In this document: positions 15,891 through 23,909 of the stretch, one piece after another
Numbering within the stretch: position 1 is the first letter of the stretch
Layout of the letters: each line of letters opens with the position of its first letter
Source of the DNA: an uncultured Collinsella sp.
GTDB taxonomy: Bacteria; Actinomycetota; Coriobacteriia; Coriobacteriales; Coriobacteriaceae
NCBI GenBank assembly: GCA_958445065.1
Contig: CAUCQW010000001.1
Span: forward strand, 1 to 64,000
Direction: 5' to 3'
DNA: 64,000 bases
Made by a program: the position numbers and the translations under genes
Notes under the pieces: model-generated
Told to the model about the DNA's origin: nothing
The model's input: only the letters and a program-made list of their open reading frames with translations
Database searches by the model: none

Positions 15891-17012
15891 ATGCGCACAG
15901 CAAATACGCACAAAAACATGGCACGCTGCGCTGCTACGGCAACCCTCGCTTGTGTTTTGGGCCTGGGCCTCGTGGCTCCGGCCTACGCCGATACCGCATC
16001 CGACCTTGCCGCTGCTCGAACTAAACTCGAGCAGATTGGCACCCAAACCCAGCAAATTCATGAAGAACTCTCCGCACAGACGCAGGAGCTTGATCAGACT
16101 GCAGGCGAGATCACGCAAAAGCAGCAAGAGATTGCCGAAGGTCAGGCAAAGCTTTCGAGCTATGTTGCCGGTGAGTACAAGACCGGCGGCCTGAGTCTCC
16201 TTCAGGTCCTGACGGGCGTCGACGATCTGGGCGACATGCTCAACCGTCTGTTCTACTACGGTAAGGTGTCCGACAAGCAGGCCCAGACCATTCAGGAGGT
16301 CAAGGACCTTAAGCAGCAGCTCACCGATAAGCAGACCGAGCAGGAGAAGAACGTCGCCGCGACGCAGAAGAAGGTCGACGAGCTCAATGCCCAGCAGGCT
16401 GAGGCCCAGAGTGTCGTGAACTCCCTGGATTCTCAGCTGCAGGCCGAGCTTGCTGCCGAGGCCGAGGCCAACGCCGCGCTGCAGGCCGGTATCAACGCCA
16501 GCACTGCCGAAAAGGCCACGGTGAGCAACGATACCGCCGGTACGACTGAAAACACCAACAATGGTGGCGGTACGACCAACAACGGCGGCGGCAACACGCC
16601 CGCGCCTACGCCCGCTCCTGCTCCCACGCCGCAGCCCGTGACGCCCGCTCCGACTCCGACGCCTTCCGCACCGAGCCAGTCCGTTGACGGCGGTTCCGTT
16701 GTTTCGCGCGCCTACAGCAAGCTCGGATACGCTTACTCTTGGGGCGGCATTGGTCCGAACAGCTTTGACTGCTCCGGTTTTGTAAGCTATTGCCTCACGG
16801 GCCGCTACTGCCGTCTGGGCACCACCGGCACTTTCATGGGTTGGACCCGCGTGTCCGATCCCCAGCCTGGTGATGTCGTGGTTAACTCTTACCACACCGG
16901 CATCTATATCGGTAATGGTCAGATGATTCATGCTTCCGACTACAAAACGGGCGTCATCATCAGCTCCGTCGCAGCCGGTATGAACAACAACTACATCTTC
17001 GTACGCTACTAA
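15891..17012 (+). CDS. Secreted NlpC/P60 cell-wall endopeptidase with coiled coil
   Basis: 373 residues. Signal peptide 1-33 (AYA|DT cleavage). A coiled-coil domain at about 35-205 is rich in Gln/Glu and resembles the PcsB/CwlO regulatory domain. A Thr/Asn/Gly- and Pro-Thr-rich linker spans about 206-265 and the NlpC/P60 catalytic domain about 266-373, with Cys294 (FDCSGF), His335 (SYHTGIYIG) and a third polar site at His347. Cuts peptidoglycan stem peptides outside the cell, probably at division sites and under control of the coiled coil (family inference; FtsEX partner not in view). A strong terminator follows. Confidence 0.93.
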   Translation: MRTANTHKNMARCAATATLACVLGLGLVAPAYADTASDLAAARTKLEQIGTQTQQIHEELSAQTQELDQTAGEITQKQQEIAEGQAKLSSYVAGEYKTGGLSLLQVLTGVDDLGDMLNRLFYYGKVSDKQAQTIQEVKDLKQQLTDKQTEQEKNVAATQKKVDELNAQQAEAQSVVNSLDSQLQAELAAEAEANAALQAGINASTAEKATVSNDTAGTTENTNNGGGTTNNGGGNTPAPTPAPAPTPQPVTPAPTPTPSAPSQSVDGGSVVSRAYSKLGYAYSWGGIGPNSFDCSGFVSYCLTGRYCRLGTTGTFMGWTRVSDPQPGDVVVNSYHTGIYIGNGQMIHASDYKTGVIISSVAAGMNNNYIFVRY

Positions 17013-17036
17013 TTTTATTACTGCAGCGAACGAACG

Positions 17037-17076
17037 TGGGCCTCGCGATCTTGAATCACGAGGCCCATTCTTTTTG
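17037..17076 (+). terminator. Rho-independent terminator after the NlpC/P60 gene
   Basis: 9-bp stem TGGGCCTCG/CGAGGCCCA (17037-17045 with 17059-17067) followed by TTCTTTTT. Confidence 0.85.
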
Positions 17077-17104
17077 CCCCAACCGTTTGCCATAAGATCA
17101 GTAC

Positions 17105-17133
17105 GGCTATCTAGTATTCAAAACTAGATAGCC
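17105..17133. promoter_or_regulatory. Palindromic operator upstream of degV
   Basis: GGCTATCTAG (17105-17114) and CTAGATAGCC (17124-17133) are perfect inverted arms around 9 nt. The site ends just where the -35 of a TATAAT -10 (17157-17162) should be; that -35 is poor (GTCCAA), which suggests activation. The half-site recurs upstream of the DUF1836 regulator gene. Confidence 0.6.
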
Positions 17134-17191
17134 GTCCAATCAATCAAAAAGATGGCTATAATTGTTGGGGAACAATTAGAAAGGACCCTCA

Positions 17192-18058
17192 ATGAGCTGG
17201 GCACTTATCTCCGATTCGAGCTGCAATCTTCGCGATTGGCAACCAACCGCACCTCATACCACCTTTGCATTTGCACCCCTTAAGATCCGAGTGGGGGAGC
17301 GTGAATTTGTTGATAACCTCTCGCTCGATGTTCACGAGCTCAATTGCGCCGTGCAGGCGGAGTCGAGCGCTTCTTCGAGCGCCTGTCCAAGCGTAGGGGA
17401 GTGGGCTGAACTTTTTAAGCTTGCCGACAAGACGATCTGCATGCCCATCTCGGAGGGCGTATCGGGAAGCTACAATGCCGCGGCCACCGCACGTGACATG
17501 GTGCTTGCCGAGGAGCCCAACCGCCAGATTCATTTGGTTAACTCACGAGCCGCGGGTGGCAAAATGGATCTGATCTTCTTGCTGTTCGACCGCTATCTTG
17601 CGAGCAACCCGGACGTTTCCTTTGAAGACGCCTGCGCTTACTTCGATAGTCTCGAGCAAAACAGCAAGATCCTCTTTAGTTTATGCAATTACGAAAACCT
17701 TGCGAAGGCCGGACGTATCCCCAAGGCGGCCGGAGTTATTGCCAACAAGCTCAATATCCGCATTTTGGGCACGGCGAGCGAAGCGGGCAAAATTGAACTC
17801 GTTGGGCACACGCGCGGCGAAAAGAAGATGCTCACCAAGATTGTCGACACCATGGAGGCCGAGGGCTTTACTGGCGGCGAAGTCGTTATCGACCACGTCG
17901 AGAATGAGACGGGCGCCCAGGCACTAGCCAGCCGCATTGTGGAGCATTGGCCCGGCTCTAAGACCATCATCATGCCCTGCAACGGGCTAGATTCTTACTA
18001 TGCCGAGATGCACGGCCTCATCATCGGCTACGGCATGGGCGTGGCTTCGGGCCGATAA
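17192..18058 (+). CDS. DegV family fatty-acid-binding protein
   Basis: 288 residues. N-terminal ALISDSSCNL replaces the usual 'DSxxdl' strand. The mid-region has TICMPISEGVSGSYNAAATARDM (the fatty-acid carboxylate site 'SxxxSGTyqsa' variant), VNSRAAGGKMDLI and AKAGRIPKAAGVIANKLNIRI, and the C-terminal lobe has GARI-like GSKTIIMPC. DegV/FakB proteins present fatty acids to the kinase FakA; no FakA is in the window. AAGGA lies 6 nt before the ATG. Likely regulated through the 17105-17133 palindrome. Confidence 0.88.
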   Translation: MSWALISDSSCNLRDWQPTAPHTTFAFAPLKIRVGEREFVDNLSLDVHELNCAVQAESSASSSACPSVGEWAELFKLADKTICMPISEGVSGSYNAAATARDMVLAEEPNRQIHLVNSRAAGGKMDLIFLLFDRYLASNPDVSFEDACAYFDSLEQNSKILFSLCNYENLAKAGRIPKAAGVIANKLNIRILGTASEAGKIELVGHTRGEKKMLTKIVDTMEAEGFTGGEVVIDHVENETGAQALASRIVEHWPGSKTIIMPCNGLDSYYAEMHGLIIGYGMGVASGR

Positions 18059-18078
18059 TATCCAACTAGACAAACGTA

Positions 18079-18116
18079 CGGGCGGGATAAGGAGCCTTGG
18101 CTCTTTATCCCGCCCG
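18079..18116. terminator. Bidirectional hairpin between degV and the DUF1836 gene
   Basis: 18-bp stem (17 of 18 paired), CGGGCGGGATAAGGAGCC with its complement, 2-nt loop, between two convergent genes. T runs are weak on both sides. Confidence 0.65.
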
Positions 18117-18130
18117 GTCTTATACCTCGG

Positions 18131-18742
18131 TTAGCTATTAAACCCATTGAACTTTAGGTAGCTCATCAGGTACGCCTTCGATACAAAAGACGAAACCGCA
18201 CTGCGTACGAGCAGCGATTCGCGCGTAACCTGGTGTGCGGTATCGGGCACGGGAGTCTGCTCGACGGAAAACGCCGCACGAATCGATGCCTCAAGTTGAT
18301 CGACTACATAATCGAAGGCCGTCGGAGCATCGTAGCTCAAGCGCTGAATATTAAAGAGCGCCTGAACCGCAGCGATGGGCAGCACCTGCTTAAAGATGCA
18401 AATGGCGATGAGACGCGCAATCTGCTCACGGCCATACTGCTTTTTAACCGGAGCAGGAATGAGGCCGACCTTCACGTAGTTATTGATCATCGAAGGCGTG
18501 ATAACGGGCTGCTCAACGCAAATCGAAAGCGGCTCCATCCACAGCGCAACATATTCAATAACCTGATCGCGATAGAGCGTTACGTTGGGCAACTGGTCAT
18601 AGCGTGGCAGGCTCAACGCGTTAAGTTTACCCACCATATCGGACTGAATAAATGCATCCGGCAGCACCGTCGGCTGAATATCCTCCGGCTTAATGCTGAC
18701 CGATGTATCGGACATCGGGATAACATGTTTAACGTGGTTCAT
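18131..18742 (-). CDS. DUF1836 (MerR-like) transcriptional regulator
   Basis: 203 residues from ATG 18742, chosen because GGAGG lies 5-6 nt before it; the longer frame to 18904 runs through the promoter and the trxB terminator. The DUF1836 pattern is clear: LPRYDQLPNVTLYRDQVIEYV, then the helix-turn-helix-like ITPSMINNYVKVGLIPAPVK and YGREQIARLIAICIFKQVLP. Such proteins are predicted DNA-binding regulators with few characterised members. A site related to the degV operator lies in its own promoter, so it may control both (inference). Confidence 0.8.
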   Translation of the reverse strand: MNHVKHVIPMSDTSVSIKPEDIQPTVLPDAFIQSDMVGKLNALSLPRYDQLPNVTLYRDQVIEYVALWMEPLSICVEQPVITPSMINNYVKVGLIPAPVKKQYGREQIARLIAICIFKQVLPIAAVQALFNIQRLSYDAPTAFDYVVDQLEASIRAAFSVEQTPVPDTAHQVTRESLLVRSAVSSFVSKAYLMSYLKFNGFNS

Positions 18743-18774
18743 AAGGGTCCTCCGTTCGTTTACTATATTGTATT

Positions 18775-18790
18775 CTAGGTTATCTAGTTT
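18775..18790. promoter_or_regulatory. Candidate autoregulatory site of the DUF1836 gene
   Basis: GGTTATCTAGTTT (18778-18790) matches 12 of 13 bases of the half-site upstream of degV (reverse complement of 17121-17133), and CTAG-N5-CTAG spans 18775-18787. It sits immediately upstream of a minus-strand -10 TACAAT (plus 18767-18772). Confidence 0.5.
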
Positions 18791-18812
18791 TGCATACCAC
18801 ATAGCCGCTAAG

Positions 18813-18854
18813 TAAAAGTGGTTGGACAGCACATTGTTGCACCGTCCAACCACT
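18813..18854 (-). terminator. Terminator of trxB
   Basis: Perfect 11-bp stem (AGTGGTTGGAC/GTCCAACCACT, 18817-18827 with 18844-18854). On the minus strand it ends in TTTT, 43 bp after the trxB stop. Confidence 0.8.
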
Positions 18855-18896
18855 ATGTTTAAAGATAGCAACCTTACATAAGATATATTATCGTAC

Positions 18897-19835
18897 TTAT
18901 CCACGGAGAAATGCGTATGCGCTGGTTGCCGCTATGGCTCCATCAGAAACGGCGGTCACAACTTGGCGTAAACGCTTGGAACGGATGTCGCCAGCGGCAA
19001 ATAGACCTGGCGTGCGGGTCGCCATGGATTCATCAGTCAGAATGCCGCCATCAGGCGCCAAATCAACTAGATGCTCAACAAGCTCGGTATGGGGTTGCGT
19101 TCCGGTAAAGACAAAGATGCCAAACGAGCCGGGCTCAAATGACTCGGTATGAGTCTCGCCGGATGCATTGTCCTTAAAGGTAATCGTCGTTGGCATGACT
19201 TCGCCGGAGAGCTCCACAATACTAGTTTGGTACCTAACTGAAATATTATCTTTTGCAAGAACTTTTTGAACCACACCATCGGGGGCACGGAACTGATCGC
19301 GGCGCAAAACGACGGTCACGCTGCTGGCAATTTCTGACAAGAACAGAGCTTCCTCACAGGCAGCATTGCCGCCGCCGATGACAAAGACCTGCTTGCCGCG
19401 GAAGAACATGCCGTCACATGTTGCGCAATATGAAACGCCACGACCGCGATACGTATCCTCGCCAACGAAACCAGCAGATCGCGGCGTGGCACCCATGCAA
19501 GCGATAACGCTCGAAGCCAGCGTATCGCCCATATCATGATGCACCGTAAACAGCGCTGTATCGGCATCGTAATCGATACCCGTAACCATGCTCCATGCAA
19601 CCTGTGCTCCCAGGCCCTCTGCATGTTGCTGAAAACGCTCGCCGAGTTCGGCGCCACTCAAGAGCGGAATGCCCGGATAGTTCTCGACCTCATTGGTTGT
19701 GGCGATCTGCCCTCCCGACATGCCCTGTTCAATCACGGTCGTCGTTAGGTTGGAGCGCGCAGCGTAAATGGCGGCAGCATAGCCCGCGGGGCCGCCACCG
19801 ATAATAGCAACATCGATCGGCTGATGGGTAGTCAT
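18897..19835 (-). CDS. trxB: Thioredoxin reductase
   Basis: 312 residues from ATG 19835, which has AGGAGG 7 nt upstream; the longer frame to 19928 lacks one. FAD-binding GGGPAG (13-18), redox-active CATC (Cys137, Cys140), NADPH-binding GGGNAACEEALFLS and the C-terminal FAD motif GLFAAGDIR. Reduces thioredoxin with NADPH in the cytoplasm. Divergent from the glycosyltransferase gene. No trxA is adjacent. Confidence 0.95.
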   Translation of the reverse strand: MTTHQPIDVAIIGGGPAGYAAAIYAARSNLTTTVIEQGMSGGQIATTNEVENYPGIPLLSGAELGERFQQHAEGLGAQVAWSMVTGIDYDADTALFTVHHDMGDTLASSVIACMGATPRSAGFVGEDTYRGRGVSYCATCDGMFFRGKQVFVIGGGNAACEEALFLSEIASSVTVVLRRDQFRAPDGVVQKVLAKDNISVRYQTSIVELSGEVMPTTITFKDNASGETHTESFEPGSFGIFVFTGTQPHTELVEHLVDLAPDGGILTDESMATRTPGLFAAGDIRSKRLRQVVTAVSDGAIAATSAYAFLRG

Positions 19836-19952
19836 GAAGAGACCTCCTGTCGAAAGATTGGCGTTCTTTGCGCTCATACCCAAATTTAGGCAAACGTGAC
19901 ACTCATGCACTACAATGATTCTTTGCAAAACAAAGATTAAGGGGAGTTATCG

Positions 19953-21254
19953 ATGGATCAAACGCAGACGAGCGACGACGCTCCCCTGCTCACGCACAGC
20001 ACTCCCCAATCGGAGCAAACCACGCTCTTGGCGAAGCAAAAACCTCTCGTGACCATCGTGCACGCCTCCGTCGGCTCGGGCCACAAAGCCGCTGCAAATG
20101 CGATTGCGCAGGCATTCGACCTCATCCGCGGCACCAATGGCATCCCCGAGGATGTTGAGATTGAAGTGCTCGATATCCTTGATTTTGGACGTATTAAATT
20201 CGACGGCAATAAGACCGCGGCTTCTTTTACGGGAGCCACGCGCCCCATTTACGACCTGACCTGGCGATATACGCTTACGGGGCATCTTCTCTGGGGTGGC
20301 GGCACGGCATGGTCGCGTATTATGTTCCCCGCCTTCAACGAATATGTCCGCAGCCGCAGGCCCATAGCCGTGGTTGCAACACACATTACGGCAGCCAATG
20401 TTGCTGTGGGCGCCCGCGTCATCACGGGTATCGATTACCCGGTCATCTGCGTACCAACAGACTATGAAGTCGAAGGCTTTTGGCCCCACAAGGACACCGA
20501 CCTGTTCTGCGTAGCCAACGAATTTATGGCCGAGACACTTCGCCCCCGTAAGGTTCCCGAGACCAAAATCCGCATTACAGGCATCCCCATTCGCGCCGGG
20601 TTTGATACGGACTACAATCGCGAGGAAGAACTTGAGAAGTTCAATCTCCCCGCTGACAAGACCGTTGTGTTGGTGATGGCCGGTGCCAGTTTGCCTCAAC
20701 CGTACGTTCGCTTTCGCGCGGAGATGGACCGCACACTCCCCTTCCTGCGCAGCTTCGAGGACATGCACTTTGTCTTTTTGCCGGGCAAGGACGAGGAATA
20801 CGCCACCCGCCTCAAGACGCTCTTCGACGCCATGAAGCTCGACAACGTCACGGTTCTGGACTACGTGGACGACATGGCGGCCCTCATGCACGGCTGCGAC
20901 CTGGCAATCCTCAAATCGGGCGGACTCACGGTCACCGAGTGCCTATGCGCACATCTGCCGATGATCCTGCTGGGCAAATCATACGGTCAGGAAAAGGCCA
21001 ACACCACGATGCTCACCGGCATGGGCGCCAGCATGCATGTCACCACCGCACGTGAACTCATCGTGACGTTGCGCCATCTCCACGATCATCCAGAGTCGCT
21101 CAAGGCACTGCTCATCAATGGCGAAGTGCTGCGCCGCCCCCGCGCAGCCGAGGACATCGCCATCGCAGCCATGGAGCTCGTAGGCAAACCCCAAAAACGT
21201 AAACGAGCCTTCTGCCGCTTCTACTGGGGCGGAAAACCTGCTCATATCAGGTAG
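19953..21254 (+). CDS. MGDG-synthase-like glycosyltransferase (processive diacylglycerol glucosyltransferase type)
   Basis: 433 residues, GT28-type. The N-terminal acceptor domain has VTIVHASVGSGHKAAANAIA (MGDG synthase motif) and VATHITAAN, the region with PTDYEVEGFWPH follows, and the C-terminal donor domain has VVLVMAGASLP and LKSGGLTVTECLCAHLPMIL for UDP-sugar binding. Members such as UgtP make glycolipid anchors for lipoteichoic acid. GGGGAG is 6 nt before the ATG. A TACAAT at 19911-19916 may be the -10. The C-terminal tail is basic. Acceptor and sugar cannot be read from sequence. Confidence 0.85.
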   Translation: MDQTQTSDDAPLLTHSTPQSEQTTLLAKQKPLVTIVHASVGSGHKAAANAIAQAFDLIRGTNGIPEDVEIEVLDILDFGRIKFDGNKTAASFTGATRPIYDLTWRYTLTGHLLWGGGTAWSRIMFPAFNEYVRSRRPIAVVATHITAANVAVGARVITGIDYPVICVPTDYEVEGFWPHKDTDLFCVANEFMAETLRPRKVPETKIRITGIPIRAGFDTDYNREEELEKFNLPADKTVVLVMAGASLPQPYVRFRAEMDRTLPFLRSFEDMHFVFLPGKDEEYATRLKTLFDAMKLDNVTVLDYVDDMAALMHGCDLAILKSGGLTVTECLCAHLPMILLGKSYGQEKANTTMLTGMGASMHVTTARELIVTLRHLHDHPESLKALLINGEVLRRPRAAEDIAIAAMELVGKPQKRKRAFCRFYWGGKPAHIR

Positions 21255-21264
21255 ACGAAAGTCC

Positions 21265-21368
21265 GCTGTTCAGCGGGAGCCGCCCATATATCATTCCATG
21301 CTCAAACATTCTCGCTGCGCTGCGAAACTGCGCGTGGAACGATATATGGGCGGCTCCCGCTGAACAGC
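21265..21368. repeat. Hairpin element A1
   Basis: 34-nt arms (21265-21298 and 21335-21368) pair at 33 of 34 positions around a 36-nt loop (21299-21334). The loop, read on the minus strand, matches the loop of element A2 at 34 of 36 positions, while the outer arm sequences of A1 and A2 are unrelated. Starts 10 bp after the glycosyltransferase stop and may also end its transcript, although no T run follows. Confidence 0.85.
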
Positions 21369-21446
21369 TACGTTTACTTACTAGCAGCTACTTCGGTATC
21401 CCCTCCATTAGAACCTGCAAAGGTAAAACAGGAAAATATAAATAGA

Positions 21447-21493
21447 GTTAGTCGATGCGACAAAGGAGGCATCCCTTTATCGCATCGGCTAAC
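21447..21493. repeat. Hairpin between A1 and A2
   Basis: A roughly 20-bp stem (GTTAGTCGATGCGACAAAGG with a near-complement, 18 of 20) and a short loop. Not related to element A. Possible terminator for the convergent genes. Confidence 0.6.
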
Positions 21494-21525
21494 TAGAAAG
21501 ATTGTTTTATGTCAAGCATGGAGCC

Positions 21526-21623
21526 CTTTCGCCTGAGCCCCATACATATCGTCCCGCGCGCAGTTTCGCAGTGAAGCGAGAATGTTTGAGCACGGGATGA
21601 TATGTATGGGGCTCAGGCGAAAG
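21526..21623. repeat. Hairpin element A2
   Basis: 31-nt arms (21526-21556 and 21593-21623) pair at 30 of 31 positions around a 36-nt loop (21557-21592) containing CAGTTTCGCAG and GCGAGAATGTTTGAGCA. The inner ends of the arms share ATATC-R-T-Y-CC with A1; the outer parts do not. Confidence 0.85.
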
Positions 21624-21649
21624 CGGGATCCGTGCGCCCCTGCGAAGCG

Positions 21650-21677
21650 AGAATGTTTGAGCATGGAATGATATGTG
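21650..21677 (+). repeat. Partial third copy of element A (right half)
   Basis: GCGAAGCGAGAATGTTTGAG and the following GATATG-containing bases repeat the loop 3' part and inner right arm of A2 at 21572-21605; no matching left arm is present. It ends 32 bp before the dut stop codon. Confidence 0.7.
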
Positions 21678-21708
21678 TGAGAGGCGGGCGGGAGGAATAC
21701 GAGCGTCC

Positions 21709-22152
21709 CTAGGCGACGCCGCTGGAGCCGAAGCCTCCTTTGCCTCGGTCGGTTTCGTCTAGTTCTTCTACTTCTACGAGGTTGACCGTGGGGACTTCTT
21801 GGATGACGAGTTGGGCTATGCGGTCGCCTTTGTTGATTTGGATGTTGTTCGTGGGGTCTAGGTTAATGAGGATGACTTTGAGTTCTCCTCGGTAGTGGGC
21901 GTCGATGAGGCCCGGCGTGTTGACTATAGACAGGCCCTGCTTGATGGCCAAGCCGCTGCGGGGCTGGACGAAGCCGGCGTAGCCATCGGGCAGGGCGATG
22001 GCCAGCCCAGTAGAGACCAGACGGCGTTCGAAGGGCTTCAGGACGCAGTCCTCGTTGGAGCGCAGATCCAAGCCGGCATCGGTGGGATGGGCGTATTTGG
22101 GAAGCTCGACGGTGGGGTCGAGACGCTTTATGTTGACGGTAATGTTGGACAT
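21709..22152 (-). CDS. dut: dUTP diphosphatase
   Basis: 147 residues, trimeric dUTPase. All five motifs are visible: [33 protein letters not shown] and the C-terminal [10 protein letters not shown]. Splits dUTP to dUMP, keeping uracil out of DNA. Starts 4 bp after nrdR, matching a shared nucleotide-metabolism operon nrdR-dut. Confidence 0.96.
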   Translation of the reverse strand: MSNITVNIKRLDPTVELPKYAHPTDAGLDLRSNEDCVLKPFERRLVSTGLAIALPDGYAGFVQPRSGLAIKQGLSIVNTPGLIDAHYRGELKVILINLDPTNNIQINKGDRIAQLVIQEVPTVNLVEVEELDETDRGKGGFGSSGVA

Positions 22153-22156
22153 GGAA

Positions 22157-22600
22157 TCACCTTAGCTTGTCGAGCTCTAGCAGAAACTCATCGACGTCTT
22201 TGAAATCGCGGTAGACCGAGGCAAAACGGATGTAGGCCACCTTGTCGATCTTGGCCAAGCGCTTGAGCACCATGTCACCCAACTCATGGGACGTGACGGC
22301 CGTCAGCGTGCGAGAGCGCAGCTCGACCTCGATGTCGTCGATAATCTCATTGAGCTTCTTAGTGTCGATATCGCGCTTGATGGTGGCGCGCATCAAGCCG
22401 ACGAGCAGCTTATTGCGATCGAACCGCTGCTTGGTTCCGTCTGACTTAATGACCTCGATTGGGTCTTCGCATCGCTCAAACGTTGTAAAGCGATAGTTAC
22501 ACGAGCAACATTCGCGACGGCGCTTAATGGTGTTATTTGACTCCTGCATACGAGAATCAACGACGCGGGTATGTGCCTTGCCGCATTTGGGACAGCGCAT
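22157..22600 (-). CDS. nrdR: Transcriptional repressor NrdR
   Basis: 147 residues. An N-terminal zinc ribbon with CPKC (3-6) and CCSC (about 32-35) is followed by an ATP-cone domain at about 48-138 ([20 protein letters not shown]). Represses ribonucleotide reductase genes when dATP is bound. Followed directly by dut. A short inverted repeat GGTACC...GGTACC lies at its start region. Confidence 0.96.
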   Translation of the reverse strand: MRCPKCGKAHTRVVDSRMQESNNTIKRRRECCSCNYRFTTFERCEDPIEVIKSDGTKQRFDRNKLLVGLMRATIKRDIDTKKLNEIIDDIEVELRSRTLTAVTSHELGDMVLKRLAKIDKVAYIRFASVYRDFKDVDEFLLELDKLR

Positions 22601-22651
22601 GGTACCTCCTCTTAAACGATAACAAGGGTACCATGCGCAGCGCGATAATGA

Positions 22652-23101
22652 TTACGAACGAGCAGGAACCTTAAGATGCGCACCGGCGGCGAGCGAACCA
22701 TGCTCCAGATGATTGACGTTACGGATCATGTCGGAAGTCTCTTGCGTGGAAAGGCCTTTGATAGGATATTCCTCGGCAAGCGACCAAAGAGAATCACCAG
22801 GCTGAACGCGAATAGTCTCGTAGGTAACGTTGGAAACGGACTCGGCATACGCGGCGTGACGAGCGCTAAAGACCGACGTAGCGAGGACAACGAAGAGCGT
22901 AAGCGCAACGGCAACGGCGACAATCGTCGGAACCTTCAGGGCAACGCGGGCCGGCGCAACTACAGCCTGCTGATTGCGAGCAGACTTTACGGTCAAAGGC
23001 TGAAAGCCGGAGCGGCCACCCTGAACAACCGTAAAAGTGGGTTCTGCAGGCGTCTCGAGTTTAAGGGCAAGGTTTCCCTGGACCATATTCGTTGCGTTCA
23101 T
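22652..23101 (-). CDS. LysM-domain membrane protein, SOS-linked (YneA-like position)
   Basis: 149 residues from ATG 23101 (an ATG at 23104 is too close to the AGGAG). A cytoplasmic N-terminus, one TM helix at about 57-79 and an outside LysM domain at about 94-146 (IRVQPGDSLWSLAEEYP, ending GAHLKVPARS). It is divergent from lexA with LexA boxes between them, exactly as the SOS division inhibitor YneA of Bacillus is placed and built (short TM protein with LysM). Likely halts division during DNA damage (inference from context). Sequence similarity to YneA outside LysM is not obvious. Confidence 0.82.
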   Translation of the reverse strand: MNATNMVQGNLALKLETPAEPTFTVVQGGRSGFQPLTVKSARNQQAVVAPARVALKVPTIVAVAVALTLFVVLATSVFSARHAAYAESVSNVTYETIRVQPGDSLWSLAEEYPIKGLSTQETSDMIRNVNHLEHGSLAAGAHLKVPARS

Positions 23102-23172
23102 CATGTTCTCCTCTCGCGTGTTTTGCTGAGAACAGTTTTATCAAGCCGCGCGGACAAAAATGTCTAGCGCGA

Positions 23173-23184
23173 GAACGAATGTTC
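23173..23184. promoter_or_regulatory. LexA (SOS) box 1
   Basis: GAAC-GAAT-GTTC fits the GAAC-N4-GTTC core of Firmicute/actinobacterial LexA operators. Lies downstream of the LysM-gene -10 on the minus strand. Confidence 0.8.
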
Positions 23185-23191
23185 GGTTATT

Positions 23192-23219
23192 ATTATCTTC
23201 GAACAGTTGTTCCTGTCAA
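23192..23219 (-). promoter_or_regulatory. Promoter of the LysM-protein gene
   Basis: Minus strand -35 TTGACA (plus 23214-23219), 16-bp spacer, -10 GATAAT (plus 23192-23197). LexA box 2 occupies the spacer, so LexA binding would exclude polymerase. Confidence 0.7.
23201..23212. promoter_or_regulatory. LexA (SOS) box 2
   Basis: GAAC-AGTT-GTTC, a perfect match to GAAC-N4-GTTC, between the two divergent genes. Confidence 0.85.
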
Positions 23220-23228
23220 GCAAAATTC

Positions 23229-23240
23229 GAACATTTGTTT
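23229..23240. promoter_or_regulatory. LexA (SOS) box 3, one mismatch
   Basis: GAAC-ATTT-GTTT, 24 bp before the lexA start codon; last base deviates from the core. Confidence 0.7.
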
Positions 23241-23264
23241 GACATGGGTAGAGAGGATGCCCTG

Positions 23265-23909
23265 ATGGCTCGCAAAATTACCAAGCGTCAGCAGCAAATT
23301 TACGACTTCATCAAGGAATATCAGCAGGAGAAAGGTTATCCGCCCAGCGTGCGCGAGATGGCTTCTGCCGTGGGCCTTTCCTCCCCCAGCACCGTGCACG
23401 CCCATCTATCTGCCCTGGAGGCGCGCGGGCTACTCAAGCGCGATGCCACCAAACCGCGCGCCCTGGAACTCTTTAACGAGGACGGTTCCTCTGTCTCAAT
23501 TTCTAAATCTGACGAGCCCACCGCACCTCGCGGAACGGTCTCGCTACCGCTCGTTGGTCGCGTCGCGGCTGGGATTCCCATTCTGGCCGAGCAGAATATA
23601 GAAGACACTTTTACTATCCCGACCGAAATCGCCACTGATCAGGGTTCCTTTATCCTTGAGGTGCATGGGAGCTCAATGATCAATGTCGGCATCTTCAATG
23701 GCGATTACATCATCGTCCGTGAACAAAAGAGTGCCATGAACGGCGAAATTGTCGTGGCCATGATTGATGGTTCAGCGACCGTCAAGACATTCTACAAGGA
23801 GCAGGGACGCGTACGCCTGCAGCCTGAGAATGACACCATGGAGCCTATCTATGCAACGAATCCCGTTATCTTGGGCAAAGTCGTCGGCTTGATGCGCCGG
23901 TTCTTGTAA
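23265..23909 (+). CDS. lexA: LexA repressor
   Basis: 214 residues from ATG 23265 (MARKITKRQQQ) with GAGAGG upstream; earlier in-frame starts fall inside the LexA boxes. The N-terminal winged helix has QQIYDFIKEYQQEKGYPPSVREM and SSPSTVHAHLSALE. The self-cleavage site Ala-Gly is in GRVAAGIPI, and the catalytic Ser137 (GSSM) and Lys174 (TVK) are 37 apart as in E. coli LexA. Represses SOS genes; here it surely controls itself, the LysM gene and recA (boxes seen). Overlaps the next gene by one base (TAATG). Confidence 0.97.
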   Translation: MARKITKRQQQIYDFIKEYQQEKGYPPSVREMASAVGLSSPSTVHAHLSALEARGLLKRDATKPRALELFNEDGSSVSISKSDEPTAPRGTVSLPLVGRVAAGIPILAEQNIEDTFTIPTEIATDQGSFILEVHGSSMINVGIFNGDYIIVREQKSAMNGEIVVAMIDGSATVKTFYKEQGRVRLQPENDTMEPIYATNPVILGKVVGLMRRFL

